Below are positions 1-5,026 of a stretch of DNA of 5,026 bases, one piece after another. How positions within the stretch are numbered: position 1 is the stretch's first letter; each line of letters opens with the position of its first letter. Source of the stretch: Accumulibacter sp. (GTDB lineage Bacteria; Pseudomonadota; Gammaproteobacteria; Burkholderiales; Rhodocyclaceae); NCBI GenBank assembly GCA_031284185.1, contig JAITAJ010000192.1, positions 1 through 5,026 on the forward strand. The letters run 5' to 3'. A program made the translations under genes and the position numbers. The notes below the pieces were generated by a model, which saw only the letters and a program-made list of their open reading frames with translations, was not told the DNA's origin and did no database searches.

Positions 1-311
1 TGGAATACGACGATGCGCGAGGGGCCGGGGCGGGTGATCGGCGCGCCGTCCTGGGAGATCGCGCCCTTGGTTGCGGGCTCCAGCCCGGCGACGAGGCGCA
101 GGAGGGTCGATTTTCCGCAACCGCTGGGGCCGAGCAGGGCGACGAATTCGCCGGGGGCGACGTCGAGATCGACATCTTCCAGCACTTCCAGGCGGCCCGT
201 GGGGGTGTCGAAGCCATGGCTGACTTGTTCGACGCGGATTCTCGACGCGGCATGCGCAGCATCTGGCGCGTTTTCTTCGGGTTGCGGTTTTCTCGTGGCG
301 GCGCTCACCAT
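1..311 (-). CDS. ABC transporter ATP-binding protein, NitT/TauT (SsuB/NrtD/TauB) type, partial
   Basis: This is the nucleotide-binding subunit that would power solute import from the cytoplasmic face of the inner membrane. Only the first 103 residues are present, because the C-terminal part lies beyond the left edge. The sequence shows a polar N-terminal tail of about 24 residues, then the usual fold start (RIRVEQVSHGF), then Walker A GPSGCGKST at residues 61-69 followed by LLRLVAGLEPATKG. The visible part ends in PGPSRIVVF, and the next codon begins CA, where the Q-loop glutamine is expected. The signature motif, Walker B and the H-loop are not visible. The ATG overlaps the permease stop by 7 bases (ATGGTGA), which suggests translational coupling. 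The Shine-Dalgarno is weak (AAGGG about 9 bases upstream), as expected for a coupled start. The family assignment is strong. The substrate cannot be read from this subunit. Confidence 0.95.
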   Translation of the reverse strand, partial: MVSAATRKPQPEENAPDAAHAASRIRVEQVSHGFDTPTGRLEVLEDVDLDVAPGEFVALLGPSGCGKSTLLRLVAGLEPATKGAISQDGAPITRPGPSRIVVF

Positions 312-1450
312 TTGACGATCCCTTTCTGCCAGACGAGTACGCGGTCGCGCACGGCGAAAAGCAGGGAAATGAGGCTGGAAAAGATGATGGTCATGACGAT
401 CAGCGCGCCATACATGTTGACGTAGGAGGCATAACCTTGCGCCCAGGTGAGATACCAGCCCAGGCCGGATTTGACGCCCATCATTTCGGCGACGATCAGC
501 ACGACGAAGGATGCGCCGAAGCCCATGAAAAGGCCGACGAAGACTTGCGGCAAGGCGGCGGGAATGGCGACGCGGAAAATCAGGAACCATTCGGATGCGC
601 CCATGGTGCGCGCCACGTCGTAATAGGCTTTGTTGACGCTCGCCACGCCCGACCACGAGAGGATCGCCACGGGAAAGCCCGTCGCCAGCGCGATGAGAAA
701 GACGGAAGCCGCGTGGCTGGAGGGAAAGAAGAAGAAGGCGATGGGCAGGAGCGCCGTGGGCGGCAGGGGGCCGAGGAAGCGCAGGATGGGATGCACCCAG
801 TAGTTGATGGCGCGCGACCAGCCGATGGAGACGCCGATGGTGAAGCCGATGATCGTGCCCCAAAGCACGCCTTCGAGCAGCAGTTTGACCGAATTGAAGG
901 CGCTGTCCGCCAGGCGCGCGTAATCGCTGATGTAGACGTCGATCATGCTCGATGGCGGGGCGAAGAAGGGCGGCGGCAACGCGCCCGTCTTGGCGGTGAA
1001 AATTTCCCAGAGCGCGAGGAGGAGGGCGGAGACGATGAGCCAGGGCGCGCCGTGGCGGAAAGCGGCGGCGGCGCGGCGCAAGAGGCGGGCGGCGAGCGCG
1101 GTGAACACAATGGGCGCGCTGGAGATGAGGGCGAGCAGCGCGCACAGGACGGCGACCGCGCCCGCGGCGATGCCGAATTCCGTGGTGTAGGCCCAATCCT
1201 CGAAACCGGCGGGTTTGTTGGGCCAGGCCAGCGTGATCGCCGCCAGGAAGCTCCAGGCCAATGTGGCGGCAGCCCCCAGCCAATGGAGATGGAATGCCGG
1301 GCGGGATTGCGCCGGGGCGGACGGACGGGCAAGCGTTTCTGCCGCGTCCGCGGTCTTACTGGAAACGAGCGACAGGCGCTCGAAAGCGGACGGCGGATTG
1401 TCCCCTGCCGGTGACTGTTGATTGTTCATGGCAAGCGCGCTCGAATTCAT
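305..1450 (-). CDS. ABC transporter permease, NitT/TauT (SsuC/NrtB/TauC) type, with N-terminal extension
   Basis: This is the inner-membrane channel subunit of the importer, 381 residues from the chosen start. The family core is in the C-terminal two thirds. The cytoplasmic EAA loop that docks the ATPase is clear at about residues 276-307, with core GASEWFLIFRVAIPAALP at 284-301. Hydrophobic segments lie near residues 55-76, 92-112, 135-152, 189-211, 222-243, 245-266, 298-325 and 347-369. SsuC/TauC proteins are usually about 260-280 residues, so roughly 110 residues and two membrane segments are extra at the N-terminus, after a polar Ser/Ala/Pro-rich tail. I chose the ATG at 1450 because GGAAGG lies 7 bases upstream. 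The frame stays open to a TTG at 1501 and an ATG at 1471, but these start inside or beside the upstream hairpin and have no better ribosome site. An ATG at 1429 is also possible. The gene follows the binding-protein gene after 54 bases and overlaps the ATPase gene. Confidence 0.94.
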   Translation of the reverse strand: MNSSALAMNNQQSPAGDNPPSAFERLSLVSSKTADAAETLARPSAPAQSRPAFHLHWLGAAATLAWSFLAAITLAWPNKPAGFEDWAYTTEFGIAAGAVAVLCALLALISSAPIVFTALAARLLRRAAAAFRHGAPWLIVSALLLALWEIFTAKTGALPPPFFAPPSSMIDVYISDYARLADSAFNSVKLLLEGVLWGTIIGFTIGVSIGWSRAINYWVHPILRFLGPLPPTALLPIAFFFFPSSHAASVFLIALATGFPVAILSWSGVASVNKAYYDVARTMGASEWFLIFRVAIPAALPQVFVGLFMGFGASFVVLIVAEMMGVKSGLGWYLTWAQGYASYVNMYGALIVMTIIFSSLISLLFAVRDRVLVWQKGIVKW

Positions 1451-1475
1451 GAGGCATCCTTCCGGATTCATCGCG

Positions 1476-1497
1476 CCGCGCCCGTTTCCGGGCGCGG
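1476..1497 (-). promoter_or_regulatory. Intercistronic GAAA-loop hairpin between binding-protein and permease genes
   Basis: Read on the transcribed strand this is CCGCGCCCG, loop GAAA, CGGGCGCGG: a perfect 9-bp all-G/C stem closed by a GNRA-type tetraloop. It starts 8 bases after the stop codon of the binding-protein gene and ends about 25 bases before the permease ATG. No run of T follows, so it is not a standard intrinsic terminator. Stable hairpins at this position in importer operons are known to protect the upstream message from 3' exonucleases, giving more binding protein than permease. That role here is inferred. Confidence 0.7.
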
Positions 1498-1504
1498 GCA
1501 AAGT

Positions 1505-2536
1505 TCAAAGCACTTTCACGAAAATATGGTTGGCATATTTCACCGGGTCGGTGCTGGCTTTCAACACGCCCAGTTGTTTGAAGTCGCGCGCGTAATCAGC
1601 GATTTCGTCGCGCAGATCGGTGCCGACCGGGTGATGGCGCAGGTTGAGCGTCGCGTAGAGTTCCTTCAGTTCGGCAAGCGTCATGTTCGTCGTGTATTTG
1701 AGGAAGATCTTCGCGCTTTCCTCGATGTTGTGCGCCGTCCAGTCGTAGGCTTCGACCAGCGAGCGCGTCAGCGCCACCGCGACCGGCCTGTTGGCGCGCA
1801 CGAGATTGCCGTTGATGCCGACCACGCAGCAGGCTTTGTCGTGGTATTCGCCGTGGATGTTGGTCGCCAGTTCCACGAACTTGCCTCCGGAATCGCGCTC
1901 GATCTTGAACGCCATGGGATCGTTGTCGGCGACGGCGTGGATTTCGCCCTTTTCCGCCGCGAGGCCGAGCAGATCGCGCTGATATACCCGCCAGGTGACT
2001 TCCTTTTCCGGGTCAATGCCGTGTTTTTTCAGGTAGACACTGAAGAAATGCGTCGCCGGCGCGCCGAGATCGGGCACGCCGATGGTCTTGCCGCGCAAGT
2101 CTTCGACCTTCGTGATGTTGGCGGGCTTGTAGCCGATCAGGCGCACACAGCCGCCATGCAGTCCCGCGACCACCTTGACGTCGAAACCGGCTTCCAGGGG
2201 CTTCAGCCAGCGGAAGATCATGCCCACCGCCGCGTCCGACTTGCCGGTGGCGATGGATTCCAGCAATTGATCGGTGGAACCCGCGTAATTGATGAGGGAA
2301 ACGTCCAGTCCGTTCTTCTCGAAAATACCCGTTTCCTTGGCGACGGCGACCGGCGTCAGGCAAAAGGAGGTCTGACTCCACGCGAACGACAGCGGCGTCA
2401 GCTTCCTGGGCGTCTGCGCCCAGGCGTTGCCGCCGATCCCGAACAAGGGAGCGGCCAGCGCGGCGGACAGCAGCGCGCGCCGCTTCCGATCGGGGACACG
2501 GGAGATGATCGATGGATTCTTTTTCGCGTGAAACAT
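1505..2536 (-). CDS. ABC transporter periplasmic substrate-binding protein, NMT1/SsuA/NrtA-like, substrate unknown
   Basis: This is the solute receptor of the importer, 343 residues from the chosen start. The N-terminus carries RKRRALLSAALAAPLFGIGG (residues 17-36) and a likely cleavage site after AWA at residue 40. The paired arginines followed by ALL resemble a twin-arginine (Tat) signal, though a Sec signal is possible. The mature part shows family hallmarks: a lobe-1 start with TPVAVAKETGIFEKNGLDVSL (about 61-81), GKSDAAVG near 98-105, DLRGKTIGVPDLGA at 146-159, and LKKHGIDPEKEVTW near 169-182. Four cysteines (59, 130 and adjacent 236-237) lie in the predicted mature protein. Start choice: GAGGG ends 7 bases before the ATG at 2536. 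A GTG at 2563 also opens the frame, but it would bury that ribosome site inside the gene. The family covers sulfonates, nitrate, taurine, pyrimidine precursors and other solutes, so I assign no substrate. It is the first gene of the importer operon. Confidence 0.92.
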   Translation of the reverse strand: MFHAKKNPSIISRVPDRKRRALLSAALAAPLFGIGGNAWAQTPRKLTPLSFAWSQTSFCLTPVAVAKETGIFEKNGLDVSLINYAGSTDQLLESIATGKSDAAVGMIFRWLKPLEAGFDVKVVAGLHGGCVRLIGYKPANITKVEDLRGKTIGVPDLGAPATHFFSVYLKKHGIDPEKEVTWRVYQRDLLGLAAEKGEIHAVADNDPMAFKIERDSGGKFVELATNIHGEYHDKACCVVGINGNLVRANRPVAVALTRSLVEAYDWTAHNIEESAKIFLKYTTNMTLAELKELYATLNLRHHPVGTDLRDEIADYARDFKQLGVLKASTDPVKYANHIFVKVL

Positions 2537-2590
2537 GGTATTTCCCTCACGATGAATAGGCACGAAAGCAGTAGTTTAGCGAGCCGTTTC

Positions 2591-2660
2591 ACAAACGATG
2601 AGAATGAAAACTCATGTTGATAGATACAAAAAATATAAACGAATGGAAAAACATCCATCC
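2591..2660 (-). promoter_or_regulatory. Probable promoter region of the importer operon (AT-rich)
   Basis: This stretch is sharply AT-rich against G+C-rich surroundings and lies 55-125 bases before the binding-protein start. On the transcribed strand TATATT at 2637-2632 matches 5 of 6 bases of a -10 box, but I see no good -35 at 16-18 bases. TTTCCA (2649-2644), 17 bases before TATCTA (2626-2621), is a weaker alternative. Base composition and position support a promoter. The exact boxes are uncertain. Confidence 0.35.
2598..2615. promoter_or_regulatory. Short inverted repeat ATGAG-N8-CTCAT, possible operator
   Basis: A perfect 5-bp inverted repeat separated by 8 A/T-rich bases lies just downstream of the candidate -10 box of the importer operon, where a repressor site could sit. 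The sequence has a loose likeness to iron-regulator (Fur) boxes, but matches that consensus at only about half of its positions, so I do not name a regulator. It may be chance. Confidence 0.25.
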
Positions 2661-2693
2661 CGGTTTCGGGCAAGGCGGCAAATTTGGACGGGC

Positions 2694-2723
2694 GGAACCT
2701 TCACCCGCCTTCGCGGAGGTTCC
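2694..2723. repeat. Isolated hairpin GGAACCT...AGGTTCC in the importer leader
   Basis: A perfect 7-bp outer stem (2694-2700 with 2717-2723) encloses a second stem CCGC-CTTC-GCGG (2705-2716), with a 4-base bulge on one side. No T-run follows on either strand, so it is not an intrinsic terminator. It lies 10 bases outside the larger inverted-repeat element and upstream of the AT-rich promoter candidate. It may be an edge of that element or a separate extragenic palindrome. Confidence 0.45.
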
Positions 2724-2733
2724 CTGCGTACGC

Positions 2734-2902
2734 CGTCATTGCGCGGAGCAAAAGCGCGCGGCAATCCAGACGGCCTTTTTCGGGCGGCCTCGGTTCGCTC
2801 ACTTTCGACAACGGGCGAACATGGGCTTTTATCATGAGGCGCGCCCATGTCCCCACGCATGGGGCGGCGCGGCTGGATTGCTTCGCCGCGCTTGCAATGG
2901 CG
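2734..2902. repeat. Inverted-repeat intergenic element bounded by CATTGC...GCAATCCAG arms
   Basis: The left arm (2734-2769) reads CGTCATTGC, 18 bases, GCAATCCAG. The right arm (2873-2902) is in the opposite orientation: its reverse complement reads CGCCATTGC, 12 bases, GCAATCCAG. Each arm is itself palindromic (ATTGC with GCAAT), and the pair forms a larger inverted repeat around about 100 bases. The interior holds nested stems: GTTCGC/GCGAAC (2793-2798, 2815-2820) and ACATGGGC/GCCCATGT (2819-2826, 2843-2850). This matches a palindromic repeat common between genes in many proteobacterial genomes, whose chance translations give peptides such as LDCFAALAM, seen here in the plus-strand frame over the right arm. 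It encodes no protein and is probably a non-autonomous dispersed element. Confidence 0.75.
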
Positions 2903-2916
2903 AATGCCCGCCGTCC

Positions 2917-2946
2917 AAAAAAATGGCCCCGCGAAAGCGGGGCCAT
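2917..2946 (-). terminator. Rho-independent terminator of groES-groEL
   Basis: On the transcribed strand there is ATGGCCCCGC, loop TTTC, GCGGGGCCAT (a perfect 10-bp stem), followed directly by six T. It starts 28 bases after the groEL stop codon. On the plus strand no T-run follows the stem, so it should work in one direction only. It would insulate the importer operon from chaperonin read-through. Confidence 0.95.
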
Positions 2947-2974
2947 GTCGTGCGTCCGGGAACAAAGCGCGGGA

Positions 2975-4624
2975 TTACATGCCCATGTCGCCCATGCCGC
3001 CCATTCCTCCCATGCCGCCGGGCAGCGCGGGCGCGGGTTTGTCTTCCACCAGTTCGGCGACCATCGCGTCGGTGGTGAGGACGAGACCGGCCACGGAGGC
3101 GGCGTTTTGCAGGGCGGAGCGCGTCACCTTGGTGGGATCGAGCACGCCGGTGGCCACCAGATCGCCATATTCGCCGGTGGCGGCGTTGTAGCCGAAGTTG
3201 CCCTTGCCCTTCACCACTTCATTGACGATCACGGAAGGTTCCGCGCCCGCGTTGGTGACGATTTCGCGCAGGGGCTGCTCGATGGCGCGCAGCACGATCT
3301 TGATGCCCGCGTCCTGGTCGTGGTTGTCGCCCTTCAGCTTGTCTGCCACGTTGGCGCGGGCGCGCAGGAAGGCGACGCCGCCGCCGGGGACGATGCCTTC
3401 TTCCACCGCGGCGCGGGTGGCGTGCAGCGCGTCTTCCACGCGCGCCTTCTTTTCCTTCATCTCGACTTCGGTCGCCGCGCCCACCTTGATGACCGCCACG
3501 CCGCCAGCGAGCTTCGCCACGCGCTCTTGCAGTTTTTCGCGGTCATAATCGGAAGTGGTCTCCTCGATCTGCACGCGGATTTGCTTGACGCGCCCCTGGA
3601 TGGCGGAGGCTTCGCCCGCGCCGTCGATGATGGTGGTGTTTTCCTTCGCCACTTCGATGCGCTTGGCCTGCCCCAGATCCTTCAGGCTCGCCTTTTCCAG
3701 CGTGAGGCCGGTTTCTTCGGAAATCACCGTGCCGCCCGTCAGGATGGCGATGTCTTCCAGCATGGCCTTCCTGCGGTCGCCGAAGCCGGGGGCCTTCACC
3801 GCCACGGTCTTCAGGATGCCGCGAATGTTATTGACCACGAGGGTGGCGAGCGCCTCGCCGTCGACGTCCTCGGCGATGATGAGGAGCGGGCGGGAAGCCT
3901 TGGCGACCTGTTCCAACACCGGCAGCAGATCGCGGATGCTGGAAATCTTCTTGTCGAACAGCAACACATAGGGGCTTTCCAGGATCGCCTGCTGCTTGTC
4001 GCCGTTGTTGATGAAGTAGGGCGACAGATAGCCGCGATCGAACTGCATCCCCTCGACGACATCCAGCTCGTTTTCCAGCGACTTGCCGTCCTCGACGGTG
4101 ATGACGCCTTCCTTGCCGACTTTTTCCATGGCGTCCGCGATGATCTTGCCGATGGATTCGTCGGAATTGGCGGAAATGGAGCCGACCTGGGCGATTTCCT
4201 TGTTGGTGGTGCAGGGCTTGGAAATCCTCTTCAGCTCGTCGATGATGGCGATCACGGCCTTGTCGATGCCGCGCTTCAGGTCCATCGGATTCAGGCCGGC
4301 GGCCACGTAGCGCAGACCTTCGCGCACGATGGATTGCGCCAGCACGGTCGCGGTCGTGGTGCCGTCGCCCGCGATGTCGGAAGTCTTGGAAGCGACTTCC
4401 TTCACGAGTTGCGCGCCCATGTTGGCGAACTTGTCCTTCAGTTCGATTTCCTTGGCGACGGAAACGCCGTCCTTGGTCACGGTGGGGGCGCCGAAGGAAC
4501 GCTCCAGCACGACATTGCGTCCCTTGGGGCCGAGCGTTACCTTGACGGCGTCGGCCAGGATGTTCACGCCTTCCACCAGACGGGCGCGGGCGGAATCGCC
4601 GAATTTGACTTCTTTTGCTGCCAT
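2975..4624 (-). CDS. groEL: Chaperonin GroEL (Hsp60)
   Basis: This is the 60-kDa cytoplasmic chaperonin that forms a double heptameric ring and folds client proteins in an ATP-driven cycle with GroES. It is complete at 549 residues, close to the E. coli length of 548. Nucleotide-site motifs are intact: TLGPKG at 30-35, KDG at 51-53, DGTTT at 87-91, the catalytic aspartate D398 in VEDAL, GGG at 414-416, and D496 in GVLDP. The family signature AAVEEGIVPGGG ends at residue 416. The C-terminus has the usual flexible Gly-Gly-Met tail (from about residue 537), which suggests the general housekeeping copy. Start: an AGGAG ribosome site lies 6 bases before the ATG. It follows groES after 63 bases and is closed by an intrinsic terminator. 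The sequence reads as betaproteobacterial, and nothing is missing or disrupted. Confidence 0.99.
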   Translation of the reverse strand: MAAKEVKFGDSARARLVEGVNILADAVKVTLGPKGRNVVLERSFGAPTVTKDGVSVAKEIELKDKFANMGAQLVKEVASKTSDIAGDGTTTATVLAQSIVREGLRYVAAGLNPMDLKRGIDKAVIAIIDELKRISKPCTTNKEIAQVGSISANSDESIGKIIADAMEKVGKEGVITVEDGKSLENELDVVEGMQFDRGYLSPYFINNGDKQQAILESPYVLLFDKKISSIRDLLPVLEQVAKASRPLLIIAEDVDGEALATLVVNNIRGILKTVAVKAPGFGDRRKAMLEDIAILTGGTVISEETGLTLEKASLKDLGQAKRIEVAKENTTIIDGAGEASAIQGRVKQIRVQIEETTSDYDREKLQERVAKLAGGVAVIKVGAATEVEMKEKKARVEDALHATRAAVEEGIVPGGGVAFLRARANVADKLKGDNHDQDAGIKIVLRAIEQPLREIVTNAGAEPSVIVNEVVKGKGNFGYNAATGEYGDLVATGVLDPTKVTRSALQNAASVAGLVLTTDAMVAELVEDKPAPALPGGMGGMGGMGDMGM

Positions 4625-4687
4625 TTGAATCTCCTGTTAATCAGAATGCTGTAAAAAGATGCGGTAAAGTGTGCGGGAAATGGGCGC

Positions 4688-4978
4688 TTATGCTTCCAGC
4701 ACGCCCAGGATGTCTTCTTCACGCATGACCAGCACTTCCTGGCCATCGACCTTGACGGTCTGACCGGCATACTTGCCGAACAGCACGCGATCGCCCACCT
4801 TCACGTCGGGGACGATGATTTTGCCCGCGTCATCGCGCTTGCCGGGACCGACGGCCAACACTTCGCCCTGATCGGGCTTTTCACCGGCGGAATCGGGAAT
4901 CACGATGCCGGAAGCGGTCGTGCGCTCGGCTTCGATGCGCTTGACAATCACACGGTCGTGCAAAGGACGGATTTTCAT
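4688..4978 (-). CDS. groES: Co-chaperonin GroES (Hsp10)
   Basis: This is the 10-kDa heptameric lid that caps the GroEL cavity. It is complete at 96 residues, the normal length. It begins with the family motif MKIRPLHDRVIVKR. The mobile loop that contacts GroEL is at about residues 17-32, with the hydrophobic contact tripeptide IVI at 25-27. Later come EKPDQGEVLAVGPG (33-46) and GDRVLFGKYAGQTVKVDG (62-79). I chose the ATG at 4978 because AAGGAG lies 5 bases upstream. The in-frame codon at 4999 would add seven residues that do not look like the family. It is first in the groES-groEL operon. Only 48 bases upstream are visible, too few to show a heat-shock promoter. Confidence 0.99.
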   Translation of the reverse strand: MKIRPLHDRVIVKRIEAERTTASGIVIPDSAGEKPDQGEVLAVGPGKRDDAGKIIVPDVKVGDRVLFGKYAGQTVKVDGQEVLVMREEDILGVLEA

Positions 4979-5026
4979 AAAAACTCCTTGTTCATTCAAA
5001 AGGTTGCGAATTCTGTCCGACTCCAG
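4979..5026 (-). promoter_or_regulatory. Partial groES leader with strong ribosome-binding site
   Basis: These 48 bases hold the AAGGAG ribosome site of groES (about 4984-4989) and part of the untranslated leader. I see no CIRCE (HrcA operator) half-site and no sigma-32 -10 box of the CCCCAT type. Either could lie beyond the window edge. Confidence 0.6.

Larger units (their letters stand above)
2537..2974. other. Gene-free region between groEL and the importer operon
   Basis: These 438 bases hold no credible gene. Open frames crossing the region are antisense or repeat-derived. From high to low coordinates the contents are the groEL terminator (2917-2946), an inverted-repeat element (2734-2902), an isolated hairpin (2694-2723) and an AT-rich leader (about 2591-2651) upstream of the importer genes. 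I looked in the leader for TPP and guanidine riboswitch core motifs and saw neither. I saw no tRNA-like cloverleaf. Confidence 0.8.

Noticed and set aside
437..1414. A 325-codon open frame on the plus strand opposite the permease gene
   Set aside because: It is low-complexity and dominated by Arg, Gly, Glu, Asp and Ala, with no recognisable domain. It is the shadow of a membrane-protein gene.
1418..2620. A 400-codon open frame on the plus strand opposite the binding-protein gene
   Set aside because: Its composition is typical of an antisense shadow (rich in Arg, His, Val, Asp), with no motif, while the minus strand encodes a complete secreted binding protein.
2537..2733. Possible riboswitch upstream of the importer operon
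   Set aside because: I looked for TPP and guanidine riboswitch core motifs and found none. The hairpin present has no recognised aptamer core.
2598..2837. Small open frames across the intergenic region (both strands)
   Set aside because: Their translations are chance readings of the palindromic repeat (for example the LDCFAALAM-type peptide) and have no independent support as genes.
2684..4654. A 656-codon open frame on the plus strand, antisense to groEL
   Set aside because: It lies opposite a clearly functional groEL, is rich in His, Asp, Gly and Ala as expected from a G+C-rich complement, and begins inside the intergenic repeat. Long antisense frames opposite groEL arise from codon bias.
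4979..5026. Heat-shock control elements (CIRCE, sigma-32 promoter) before groES
   Set aside because: Neither is visible in the 48 available bases. Absence cannot be concluded because the upstream region is cut by the window edge.

Overview
The window looks like chromosomal DNA from a G+C-rich betaproteobacterium. GroEL and GroES are the best taxonomic markers: both read as typical betaproteobacterial sequences, for example the GroEL N-terminus MAAKEVKFGDSARARLVEGV and the GroES stretch ending in VMREEDILGV. This placement rests on recognising the sequences, not on a search. All five genes are on the minus strand, so transcription runs from high to low coordinates.

Right-hand region (about 2917-5026): a complete groES-groEL chaperonin pair, separated by 63 bases. 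It ends in a textbook rho-independent terminator just after groEL. The promoter of this operon lies mostly or wholly beyond the right edge.

Middle region (2537-2974): 438 bases with no gene. From right to left it holds the groEL terminator, an inverted-repeat element of about 170 bp bounded by two arms of a widespread proteobacterial intergenic repeat (CATTGC...GCAATCCAG), a strong separate hairpin, and an AT-rich stretch that probably carries the promoter, and perhaps an operator, of the transporter operon.

Left-hand region (1-2536): a three-gene ABC importer operon of the nitrate/sulfonate/taurine (NitT/TauT) type. Its order is substrate-binding protein, permease, then ATPase (cut by the left edge). 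The binding protein has a twin-arginine-like signal peptide and should capture an unknown small solute in the periplasm. The permease carries an unusual N-terminal extension with two additional membrane segments. The permease and ATPase genes overlap by 7 bases. A perfect 9-bp hairpin with a GAAA loop sits between the binding-protein and permease genes and may set their relative expression.

I found no evidence for a new biological system. The most useful points are the inverted-repeat element, the intercistronic hairpin, the enlarged permease and the cysteine-containing binding protein of unknown substrate.
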